Made by a program: the position numbers and the translations under genes. This document shows, in pieces, positions 11,669-21,021 of a DNA stretch of 64,000 bases; the stretch's first letter is position 1, and every line of letters starts with the position of its first letter. The stretch is from the NCBI GenBank assembly GCA_032821775.1, contig JAVLRN010000012.1, forward strand, positions 2,480,001 to 2,544,000, read 5' to 3'. Origin of the DNA: Sanguinoderma infundibulare. Lineage: Eukaryota > Basidiomycota > Agaricomycetes > Polyporales > Polyporaceae. Under the pieces are notes generated by a model that was given only the letters and a program-made list of their open reading frames with translations, searched no databases and was not told the origin of the DNA.

Positions 11669-13318
11669 ATGGCACCCGTCGCGCAATCTCCTAGTCCCCT
11701 ACCACACGCCGCGGTCACCGACCCACTCCTCAATGCGAAATTCACGCTTGACTCTTCCGGCGTCGCAGGTTTCTTCGGCGGGGATACCGCCGTGCAGGCG
11801 ATGGCGACCGTGAACCTCTTCCGCCGGCGCCGCTGGGGCGGCATGTATAACACGCCTGGCAGCCTCGAGATCGCGAAACGGTACGGGCAGCTCGCCAACG
11901 GGCGCATCTGCAAGGGCCTCTTCCCCGGAGGTACTGACGACCCCTCGCAGCTCTTTGGGCTTGACGGCAAGGTGGGCCCGCGGTTCCTCGCCGCGCGCTC
12001 TGGCTCGCGGTTCGAGAAGACGAGCCACCTGGCGGCGCTCATCGCTGGGATGGCCCGCCGCAAGGTCGCGCACAAGCCCAAGCGAACGCGCGGTCAGCGA
12101 ATCACCACGCCCGCGACGGTCACCGTCATCGACCTGCCCACGGAGCCGAAAGGGGTGGTGTACCCAGATCTGCCCTCGAGCCATTCCGGCTATGCCTTCA
12201 TACCCGTCAGCGCGAGCATCGGCGCGTGCGTCGGCTGCGCTCTGGTCGCGGACTGGTGGAGCTTCTCGAGCATCCTGCTCGGCATGTTCGCCAACGGCTG
12301 CGCGTGCTTTGTGCTCGGGTCTGGGAGGCTCACGTTCAAGCACCACATGCCTGCGGACGGTGCACCTCCAGGCGACGGCATCCTCTTCGCCTCCGACAGC
12401 GGGGTCATCGTCATCCGAGGCGGGGAGGGCGCGGTGAACTCGCTCACGCGCGGTCGCTTCTTCCTGCAGTACGAGGAGTCTGCCGTCCCTCTGGTCCAAC
12501 AGCAGACGCCAGTCGATGAACCGGGCTACGGTAATGACCAGGCGCCGGCCATCAAGCCACTCCGTACCGACGCAGAGCAGAACGATGGCGATGTTGGGAA
12601 GGGGGGGGACGAGGATGAGGACGGAGGCGCAGAGAAGGACGAGAAGGAGAGGAATGAGGATGCGGACGGAGGCGCAGAGAAGGACAAGAAGGAGAGGGAG
12701 AGGGAGAACGCGCACGATACGAACAGCGCACCTGCCGGTGGGCAACCACACAGCTTCGAGATCGGTCTTTGCTCCATCCTCCTCACCGCCCAATTCCTCT
12801 TCCAACTTCTCCTCATCCCCCAGGGCGTCCTGTTCGGCCAGGTCATGTTCATCTCCACACTCGCGGTCTCTTGGGGGTATAACACGTACCTCTCGTCGAT
12901 CGATCGCGAGGACATCCAGACGAAGATCCTGTGCAAGGAGATCCTGGGGCTGAAGGATGCCAACATCAAGAAGTTCGAGTTCGGTACTTGGACGGCGATG
13001 TCTATCTTCACATGCCTTGCGTTGCAGCCCAACGTAAACGACCCCCTGCCTAGCTCATCGAAGGTCTTGGACGTGCTGCTTCCCAACGACACCGACGTGT
13101 GGATGAAATGGAAAACGGTCGTCTGCAGGGAGCTGGACAAACTTGAAGCGGATTGGGTATTCACGGACGAAGACAGAAGTTGGGAGGCACGAAGAGGAGA
13201 CGGAGGGAAGGGGAAGAGGCTGTTGAGCGAACTGATTAGCGACGCGCAGGTGGCGTACGATAGCTATCGTGAAGTGTACCCTGAGGAAGAAGGCCAAGGT
13301 GGGAGAAGGACGTCTTAA
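11669..13318 (+). CDS. Unnamed membrane protein, tandem family copy 2
   Basis: Intronless, 549 aa, the same length as copy 1. It keeps all family blocks: FTLDSSGVAGFFGGD, RRWGGMYNTPGS, RYGQLANGR, LFGLDGKVGPRF, two hydrophobic pairs, SSIDREDIQTKIL, FGTWTAMSIFTCLALQP and LPNDTDVWMKWK. The middle loop differs most. It is strongly charged and holds a near-exact 45-nt (15-residue) tandem duplication, GGAEKDEKERNEDAD followed by GGAEKDKKERE, at about 12620-12697. This expansion explains why the loop is longer than in copy 3. Lies on the same strand as its neighbours, each with its own promoter-sized spacer, so it is a tandem duplicate and not part of an operon. Function unknown. Confidence 0.85.
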   Translation: MAPVAQSPSPLPHAAVTDPLLNAKFTLDSSGVAGFFGGDTAVQAMATVNLFRRRRWGGMYNTPGSLEIAKRYGQLANGRICKGLFPGGTDDPSQLFGLDGKVGPRFLAARSGSRFEKTSHLAALIAGMARRKVAHKPKRTRGQRITTPATVTVIDLPTEPKGVVYPDLPSSHSGYAFIPVSASIGACVGCALVADWWSFSSILLGMFANGCACFVLGSGRLTFKHHMPADGAPPGDGILFASDSGVIVIRGGEGAVNSLTRGRFFLQYEESAVPLVQQQTPVDEPGYGNDQAPAIKPLRTDAEQNDGDVGKGGDEDEDGGAEKDEKERNEDADGGAEKDKKERERENAHDTNSAPAGGQPHSFEIGLCSILLTAQFLFQLLLIPQGVLFGQVMFISTLAVSWGYNTYLSSIDREDIQTKILCKEILGLKDANIKKFEFGTWTAMSIFTCLALQPNVNDPLPSSSKVLDVLLPNDTDVWMKWKTVVCRELDKLEADWVFTDEDRSWEARRGDGGKGKRLLSELISDAQVAYDSYREVYPEEEGQGGRRTS

Positions 13319-14548
13319 GCTTGGATGTATCCCCAATCACGATCTGTTACGACTCACCACACGGACTAAGGACAATTCGTCGCACCTGGACATAGTTTCA
13401 TCTCCTCCTAGCAAATCTATTCGTACCTAATGCTCAATATCATTCAACGAGCGAATCGACGATGCAACCATAGCGCATGGGCACACACCAGTAGATCCAC
13501 CGACTTCGGACCCAAGAATGCAGTCGTGCATACTGGTTGGTAAGTACGACGGTCATGGTGGTACCGGTACGGAAGCTACGGTGATTACATAATACCCATT
13601 ATCGAACGGCAGTGTGACAACCGCGGAATCGCGAACTACTTCAATTATTATCTGCCTCAAGTCGCAAATACTGGTTAAGCTTCAGGCGCTCTTCTCTTCA
13701 GGCTTCGCGCTTTGTACGTTCATCAGAACCATGACATAGTCGACGGAACGCAAGGCTACAGCCTCTCCCTGACACAGCTTGCTCACTGCGTCCAACCTTC
13801 TGACACCACGTTCATCTCCTCACGCACTGTTCAGCAACAGCTTCGTTGGCAGGACAAGACACGAAGTTGCCTTCCACGAAATGCAGTGCTTTCGGATCAT
13901 GACTGGGCTGTGTCGGCCTCGCCTCGAAATCGCATGGTTAATCCGAGTATTCGTATAGCACTTGGAACAACAAGGACAGTCGAGGACGCGTATACGAATT
14001 TGAAGGTACAAACTAGCGGAGGGCGCTGACGGATCGCTGGTCGCCGGTATCTTGCTGGTATCGGCACTGCGCAGCACCAGCGCCGACCTTCCCACAGCTG
14101 TCACAGAGGACAAGTAAAGACCCACCGCCTCGAGAAGCTCAATTACAGCCATAGTCAATATTTTCTGATCGTACCCTCTTCAGCGCACACCTAGCTCTTC
14201 ATGCCGAACACCCCGAGGCCTGGAACCAGGCGTGTACGGCCTTCGGATGGTCATAGCATGGGTAATCGACGAAGAACGGTCCCAGAATCCCTGGATTATG
14301 GTAAGTAAACAGCGATCACGGATGCCTCGTGTTCCTCTTCTATGGGCGTTTTGGAATTGAATAAGGGTGATACAAGGTTTCCGCATAACCCTGATATATA
14401 GACCGCGCCCCCATGGGCAGATCAACAACCCCCCCCCCCCCCAGACGGCTGTCGACTCCTCTCTCGCCCCCCACACCACCCACCGGCCGCCGCCAGTTTG
14501 GGGACCTGCATGGGCCCCCTCTAATCTGACTGGGATACAATCGCGACG
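13319..14548. other. Intergenic region with C14 tract
   Basis: No gene recognised. Near the copy 3 promoter there is a TATA-like gatatataga at about 14391 and an uninterrupted run of 14 C at 14429-14442, about 105 bases before the ATG. Confidence 0.5.
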
Positions 14549-16117
14549 ATGGCGCCCCTCCATCCCATCTCCCACCTCGCCGCCCGATCCTCCGAAGTCA
14601 TCCAAACACCAAAGTCCCTCGGTCGGGATTCCTCCTTCTCCCTCGACTCTTCTGGCGTCGCCGGTTTCTTCGGGGGCGATGGCGCCGTGTCTGGCATGGC
14701 GACCGTCAACCTCTATAAATACCGCCGCTGGGGCGGATGGTACAACACGCCCGGGTCGTACGAGATCGCGAAGCAGTACGGCCAGCTCGCCAATTCGCGC
14801 TTCTGGGACGGCCTCTTCCCGGGCGGCACCCACGACCCCTCGCAGCTCTTCGGGCTCGACGGCAAGGCGGGCCCCGAATTCCTCGCCGCGCGCTCGGGCT
14901 CGACCTTCACGCGCACCGGACACCTCGCGTACCTCATCGCGCGCAAGGCGCGGCGCCTCCAAGGCCAGCGCTGCAACGGCCCCCGCACCACGACCACCGC
15001 GAGTGTCACCGTCATCGACCTCGAGTACGTCCCGCCCACACGCGTCGCACCCCCGCTCCGCTGGAGCAAATGGGGATGGCTCGCGATCATCCCCATCTCT
15101 GCGAGCGTCGGCGCCTGCCTCGTGTGCGCGCTCCTCGCCGACTGGTTCTCGTTCGTGAGCATCGCGCTGGGCATCGTCGCCAGCGGCGCCGCGTGCTTTG
15201 TCTTGGGCTCGGGTAAGCTGACGTTCGAGCACCACGTTGCCGCGAGAGGCGCCCCGCCTGGGGATGGCATCCTCAAAGGCGACGGCGGCGTTGTCGTGCT
15301 GCGCGGGCAAGAGGAAGCCGTCAGCTCGCTCACGCGCGGTCGCTTCTTCCTTAGCTACCAGCCTCGCGCGGAGCCTCAGGCTCACCCGCAGAGCGCAGCG
15401 CAAGCGGAGACACTCGAGACAAGTTCGGCCAAGAGAGAGGAGAGCGCTGAAATAACGGAGGTGCCCGCCCTACCAGACTCGGAGCCCGGCGCGATCCCCA
15501 AGCCGTCCCCCGAGCCCAAGCTCAAGCCCAACGTCCCGCTCGAGAGCCAGCCGCGCAACATCTCCATCGGCCTCTGCTCCATCCTCCTCACCTCCCAGTT
15601 CCTCCTCCAGCTCCTCCTCATCCCCCAGGGCGCCCTCCTCGGCCAGATCCTCTTCGTCGCGTCCCTCGCCGTCTCGTGGGCGTACAACACCTTCCTCTCC
15701 TCCATCGACCGCGAGGACATCCAGACCGAGATCCTCGTCGACGACGTCCTCCGGCTGCCCCCCACCAACGTGCGCAAGTTCGAGTTCGGCACGTGGACCG
15801 CGATGTCCGTCTTCGCGTGCCTCGCGCTCCAGCCCGACGAGCCGCTCCGGAAGCCGCGCAAGCTCCTCGACGGCCTTATCCCGAACGACACCGAGGTCTG
15901 GGAGCGGTGGAAGGGCGCGGTCGTGCAGAAGCTCGTGAACTCGGAGCCGCTGAAATTCACGCCGAGTGACTGGGGGGTCAAAGAGCTCGAGGAGGAGGAG
16001 CAGGCGCTGCTGGAGACGCTCCTGCAGGACGCCGAGGTGGCGTACGACGTCTGGTCGCGATGGCGCAACAGCGTCCGTGCTTCGACCCCCGCGACGGCTG
16101 TTGATTTTAGAGGATAA
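14549..16117 (+). CDS. Unnamed membrane protein, tandem family copy 3
   Basis: Intronless, 522 aa, shorter than copies 1 and 2 because the central loop is reduced to a Pro/Glu-rich stretch. Family blocks are intact: FSLDSSGVAGFFGGD, KYRRWGGWYNTPGSYEIAKQ, DGLFPGGTHDP, LFGLDGKAGPEF, then the hydrophobic pairs WLAIIPISASVGACLVCALL / VSIALGIVASGAACFVLG and ILLTSQFLLQLLLIPQG / ILFVASLAVSWAY. FSSIDREDIQTEIL, FGTWTAMSVFACLALQP and IPNDTEVWERWK-type segments follow in the tail. The tail (FGTWTAMSVF) is closer to copy 2 than to copy 1, which suggests that copies 2 and 3 split later. Function unknown. A 407-aa frame antisense to this gene is a GC-driven shadow. Confidence 0.85.
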   Translation: MAPLHPISHLAARSSEVIQTPKSLGRDSSFSLDSSGVAGFFGGDGAVSGMATVNLYKYRRWGGWYNTPGSYEIAKQYGQLANSRFWDGLFPGGTHDPSQLFGLDGKAGPEFLAARSGSTFTRTGHLAYLIARKARRLQGQRCNGPRTTTTASVTVIDLEYVPPTRVAPPLRWSKWGWLAIIPISASVGACLVCALLADWFSFVSIALGIVASGAACFVLGSGKLTFEHHVAARGAPPGDGILKGDGGVVVLRGQEEAVSSLTRGRFFLSYQPRAEPQAHPQSAAQAETLETSSAKREESAEITEVPALPDSEPGAIPKPSPEPKLKPNVPLESQPRNISIGLCSILLTSQFLLQLLLIPQGALLGQILFVASLAVSWAYNTFLSSIDREDIQTEILVDDVLRLPPTNVRKFEFGTWTAMSVFACLALQPDEPLRKPRKLLDGLIPNDTEVWERWKGAVVQKLVNSEPLKFTPSDWGVKELEEEEQALLETLLQDAEVAYDVWSRWRNSVRASTPATAVDFRG

Positions 16118-16447
16118 ACGTCCTCGGTCATGCTCGTTTCCTTGCTTTCTCGCTACAGTTACGAACCACACGCTCTGGAACGCTGTTCAAATCTTACCTT
16201 GACTTCTCGCAACGCAACGCACTCGCACTCGCATTGGACGTACATAGAATCTTGCAACGCTTCGTCTCATCGAACTGGAACACTGTACATTACAACCGCA
16301 ACTACATACATCTCAGCAACGTGGTGGTACGATTATACATCTGCCATGATATACAGTCCGACAGAGCTGTTTTAAGTATTATAGTCCGAGACAACTTGAA
16401 CGTCCAATATGGCGTAAAGGTAATGCGTATGGGAGACCACGGCCCAA

Positions 16448-17245
16448 CTAGAGTTCTTTCCGCAACCCAATCCCAGCCTCGCCCTCCGCTCGCAACCTCT
16501 CCTTCTCCAAAGCAAGTTCAGAGCACGAATACATGAACGCCGCCTTGGGGACGAGCAGCACAAAGTACCCGGTCAGGGCAGCGGTCGCGGCGTACAGCAG
16601 CCCGCTCCCGTCGTACATGCGCCCGAACGCCGCAGAGCCCACGATGGCCATGAGCGCAGCGCAACGCACGTCCGGCGGGCTCCTCGCGAGGTAGCCCACG
16701 GCGTCGCCCACGCTATGCCAGTATTCCGGCTGACCCTCCTCCTCCTCCTCCTCTCCGGCAGGACTGGGGCACACGAGCTCGAGGAAGGAGCGCAGGGTGA
16801 CGAAGGCGAGGTACATCGCGCCGCCTGCGGCCCCTATCCGCAGCGAGCGGGCCGTGGTCATCGCGTAGTCGGGCTGGGTGGGATACAGCGCGTGGAGGAG
16901 CGCGACCCCGGCGGCGAACTGGACGGCCTGGACGAGGTAGAAGATGCCGAGCTCGAGGATGGTGGACAGGACGAGGAAGCGGAGCGATGTCAGGTCGTCC
17001 GAGACGGGGAGCATCCAGCTGGCCAGCGGGAGGCCGGGGCCTCTGACGGGGATCGGCTCACGTATGGGTGTGGATGTGGAAAGTTTGCAAGGGGAGGGGG
17101 TGTTCGGGTAGACTCGGGGTGGCCTCGACGGCGTGCGTGCCAGCAGCGCAACACCATCGTAAGCCGGCGAGGGAGCGTAGGTCCGAGGAGACACTCCGTC
17201 CAGGGAGGTGTTCGAGTGCGCGGGCTGGCCGTAAACCATGGACAT
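16448..17245 (-). CDS. Small four-span membrane protein, unknown function
   Basis: Single frame of 265 aa starting MSMVYGQPAHSN. The first 75 residues are Pro/Ser-rich and probably cytosolic. Four hydrophobic segments follow: LRFLVLSTILELGIFYLV with QFAAGVALLHALY, then LRIGAAGGAMYLAFVTL, then CAALMAIVGSAAFG and GLLYAATAALTGYFVLLVP. An acidic loop with six Glu in a row (near 16735-16755) separates spans 2 and 3. The tail is charged (LALEKERLRAEGEAG). A TATA-like ATATATAAGG on this strand at about 17404-17413 lies some 160 bases upstream, leaving room for a 5' UTR. I do not recognise the family. It is convergent with membrane family copy 3, with about 330 bases between stops. Confidence 0.7.
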   Translation of the reverse strand: MSMVYGQPAHSNTSLDGVSPRTYAPSPAYDGVALLARTPSRPPRVYPNTPSPCKLSTSTPIREPIPVRGPGLPLASWMLPVSDDLTSLRFLVLSTILELGIFYLVQAVQFAAGVALLHALYPTQPDYAMTTARSLRIGAAGGAMYLAFVTLRSFLELVCPSPAGEEEEEEGQPEYWHSVGDAVGYLARSPPDVRCAALMAIVGSAAFGRMYDGSGLLYAATAALTGYFVLLVPKAAFMYSCSELALEKERLRAEGEAGIGLRKEL

Positions 17246-19194
17246 CGTTGTGGATTGAGGGAATGGGTATGGGTAGGGTCGTTGGCTGCTCGAAAACGCA
17301 CGTCAGCGGCCGGGGCCAGAAAACATTCCGGCTCAGTGGACGTAACACTCACTTGTTCGACCCAATACGGGAGGGTGATGAGACAGAAAAGTAAGCCGAG
17401 GGTTCCTTATATATGGCATGACTTCGTTCCGCCCGGGTGAGGATGACAGAGAAAGCGTGACGAGGATTGGCGACGTCCTGGCGCACTGCATGGCTTTGAA
17501 GTCGGGGAAGGGACTCGGGAGACAAAACCTGGTCTCAATGCGATTGTCTTTGCTGTGCCATCTTGAAACGTAAGTCAAGCGGAATTACCCTGACCTGCCA
17601 CTTCAGAAAACAAGACGACTTTGACGGTGGCGGACCTGCTGATTGTCGTATCGGGCGCTAGTCGGTTGTATCCATAGGAGCTGTGCATCGCCACCGGAAT
17701 AGATCGAGCTCTACGTTTTTCAATTGACTGGCTACATCCCTGTGATTGGGCTCAGAGAGGGAGTCGGAGATCACATATAGCCACAGGCGGTTGGCGTAAG
17801 ATCGTTCTAGTACTAGTGTGTCGTAGATCCAACGAATCGGACATATTTAATGCAAGAACTAGAAGTCGAATACGATGGATTAACCACGGACGCCTAACAA
17901 GAGCGACTCCACAGCAAGGCACGCGGTGTAATTCGAAATTAACAAACGAATGTCAACGTCGTGCAAGCGATTCACAGAAGCGGCAAAACACCCCCGCGGA
18001 ATGCCTTCATATAAAGTTCGACGGTCCAGAGCCTTTTCCAAAGCAGTATATGAAGAGGAAGAGATGGTCTAGCAGAAATCGTTCAGACTCCGGAACGGCA
18101 ACGTCGCAAGGCAGTAACGCTGCTGAAACTTGACTACCATGTCCAAAAATACCATAGGGCACTCTACGCTGATGTGTCGAAGACTCGGAGAGGAGATGTC
18201 CTTCAGTAGCTCGGATATGTTCGGCCCTCGTGCCATGAAGCGTGTCTATATGTGAAGGAGTAGAGGCACAGGTGACCGAAAGGACACCAAGACGTATGAC
18301 TGCATGATGCACTGCGGACGGCACGAATCCACGAGAGACGGTGGATTCGGTACGCCATCAACCCACCCAAGATTAACTCCAAGGGCTCCCTCTGAAGGCG
18401 GGTCTGATTAGATGCCTTCACTGCATATGACAAGAAGCCGAGCAAGCACGAAGGGAGGCGAGGTCGGCAACGCCACGCACTAAAGCAATTTGTTCCTGCG
18501 GTGGACGAGCGATGTATACCAGGTCGATGCGGATACCGAGCCTCTGTTGGTCTATCGATGCGGACGAGCGACTGCAAGAGCAATCCGAACTCCGAGTCAC
18601 TGCCCGCGGGACGTGGCTCGGACGGGCGCTAACATCGCAAGGATGCACGACCGTCCAGGTCAAGCATCAGAATGCCAGCTGCAGCACCTTGTCGGAGTCG
18701 AGGTACCTCGATCGATTGACGGGAACCCGCAGCAAGCGTCGACCGACCGAAAGAGGAGAAACCCACAGCGAGACATGTACAATGATTTCCATTAAGCAAT
18801 ACCGCAGTACACAGGACATATTCGCAGAGCATGACATAAGACATGATAGCAAAGAAAACAGAGGTTAACGAGTGTGTGGTGGCGTATGATGAGAAGACGA
18901 GAGACCAAGACGAATGAACGATAGCGTGGTACAGGTAGAAATACAGATTGGTTGTGTGCATGGCGCGGATGCAAGGGCATCAGTGACGTGCGTTAGTAGT
19001 CTACGATGCTGGATGATGGATGATAACAACGGGCGCAACAGCTGGGATTCGCGCGCGGTAGGCGATGAATGCGATCGAGTGGGACAGAGGAAGCGTGTGA
19101 CATAGGAAACACCTGATAGCATGGATGAATGGTCAAGCCGAGTTCTCAGATACACAAGCGACAACAAGCATACCTGAGGCAGACAACCGGTCGC
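17246..19194. other. Gene-poor interval, about 1.9 kb
   Basis: Contains the promoter of the minus-strand membrane gene at its left end. The rest has only short scattered open frames, is less GC-rich than the flanking genes, and yields no model with paired splice sites. Confidence 0.45.
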
Positions 19195-20204
19195 TCACTG
19201 ATCCAGGTGCTCCTTGCTCTTGTTCAACAGGCTGAACCCTCTCGAGACCGTCCTCCGGATCGAGCGGAAGACGCTAGCGAGCTGTTCGCGCTCCGAGGTA
19301 CGGCTGCTCACGGAAGCCGCGTCGCGGTTTGTCACAGAGGACCGGCGGCGAGGGCGCGGACTCGAAGGACCGGCGACAGGTGGAGGGGGTGCGTTGTGGA
19401 CAAGAATTCGAGGAGGATTGGGGGGGACAGGTGCCTGGGACGAAGAAGCGATGGGAGCAGGCGGCGTACCACCTTGCCCAACAAGATGCCGAAGCATCTG
19501 TTTGATCTCCTTGATATCATCCTTCATGTCGCCCATCTCCTCCTCGATCGTGTCGAGACGACCATTGACGCTGTTGAACTGCTCGTCGACTTTCTTGAAC
19601 TGCTCGTCAACTTTCTTGAACCGCTCGTCGACTTTCTTGAACTGCTCGTCGACTTTCTTGAACCGCTCCTCGGTGGACTCATAGTGCCTGTCGAGGGCAT
19701 TGTCGAGGTTGAGCTGGAGCTGCGACAGCCGCTCCTGGAAGTTCTTGTCGTGCTGGTTGAACTTGTCGTCGATATAGGCCTTCTGGCCGTCGATCTTGCC
19801 CTCGAGCCGCTGGATCTCGGCGGTGAGCCGGGTCTCGAGCCCGGTGAACTTCTCGTTGAGGATCTCGCTCGTGGTCTTGACTCTCTCGAATTCGCGCATC
19901 ACGACCTGGGGCTTCGCATACTCCTCGTGTGCGTTGATACCGAACGTGCGTTCGTAAGAGGCTGCAGATCGGTCAGACTAACATTCTCACAGCCAAGCGA
20001 GGAAGAAGAGGAGCATGACGGAGAAATACGAGACGTACGACGTGGGGGCTCGACTCCTGAGACAGACATGGTGAGCTGGAAGGTGAAGGAACCGTTGGGG
20101 GACGAAAAGAGGTTGGGTGGGAGCGTGCGGAGGACTACTCGAGGGCGTCGGGTAGACACTTTATCGATGGTATCTTCGGTACCTCCTCTTCTCTTCGGTG
20201 CCAT
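19195..20204 (-). CDS. Coiled-coil protein with heptad repeats
   Basis: Model: complement(join(19195..19961, 20039..20204)), 310 aa, one 77-nt intron (GTACGT...CTGAC...CTGCAG) that keeps frame and yields RPSYERTFGINAHEEYAKPQ. The start is the ATG at 20204; an in-frame ATG at 20069 is an alternative and leaves a 31-nt first exon. From about residue 76 to 215 the protein is a long amphipathic helix. The segment around residues 155-185 is five near-identical heptads of the form F-K-K-V-D-E-Q/R, encoded by 21-bp DNA repeats at about 19574-19671. A Pro/Ser-rich linker (APVPPNPPR) and a basic C-terminal helix (FRSIRRTVSRGFSLLNK) follow. This suggests a homo-oligomer that may bind membranes through the basic end. 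No named family is assigned. Confidence 0.72.
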
Positions 20205-20559
20205 ATCCGGGCACGATAGAAGGATGGTTTGACGAATGGGGGTGGGTGACTCGACAGCGAACAGCGTGCAGGAAACACAGTGAACACACGAGGCAGAGAT
20301 ATCGATCCCACTAGCTCCGCTGTAAGTCCTGATTGACCTAGATTCAGCATTCCTCCCGATGGAACTGAGTGGAAATACGCACCTCCCGAGCGGATGCCGT
20401 CGTCCGAGGGCACAAAATGTTGTGGGGGAAAGCCAAGGGGGAGCGTTGAAGAACGGAGGACACGTCCATGACGACTATCCGTCCGACCTTCGCAGCCAAC
20501 ATCGTCGGCGCTCACATCAAGCGCTGATGGTTTTCCCACGCCATGTACTCGGCGTTTGT

Positions 20560-20775
20560 CGGTTGACTTGGGCGATCTCCACGGCCAGCCTCTTCATGTC
20601 GCCCTCGCCCGACTCGCCAATGTCGCCATTGCTCGTCTCGCTTCCGTGGCCGATTCCTGAAATTTTAAATCCAACCCAGCTTCGCCAACTGCATGATTAT
20701 CACGGCCTCTTTATTGAAGTTATTCGAGCGAGACGGTATCTGGAGAACCTATCAATCGACTTATGTGAACACATC
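20560..20775 (+). pseudogene. Relic of the F-box-like gene at 23477 (N-terminal part)
   Basis: DNA similarity to 23515-23725 is clear. Both share, in order, gactcgccattgctcgt-like sequence, cgcttccgtggcc, tccaacccaCttcg, tgattatcac and ggagaacctatcaatc. In the relic the peptide pieces ...LPWPI, TQLRQLHDYHG, IRARRYLENLSID are in shifted frames, and the F-box start with LSLNDDVLF is gone. No continuation to the C-terminal half was seen. This is a decayed partial copy, about 3 kb from its parent on the same strand. Confidence 0.75.
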
Positions 20776-21021
20776 TGTGCCGGATCGTCGCTAGCGCTCA
20801 ACCGCTACGACTCATACGCTCTGCTCTCTCGTGATCTGCGTCTGTGGACCTACGTTCCCTTCCCTGCCGGATGCCACCGGTTGCATCGAAAGTCTAGAGC
20901 ATGTCCAGCACGGGTCATAGGTCTGACAACAAAACTATCGAGCATGGTGAGCGATCTTTGATCATGCCAGCAATAAGCACAATACCCACTGTCGATGTGC
21001 TCAACAGTCTGGAAGCCTGAG

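Noticed and set aside
11699..12805. Minus-strand frame over membrane family copy 2
   Set aside because: Shadow of a conserved plus-strand gene with two paralogues in the same frame.
14180..15403. 407-codon minus-strand frame over membrane family copy 3
   Set aside because: Same reason; no similar frame is kept opposite copy 1.
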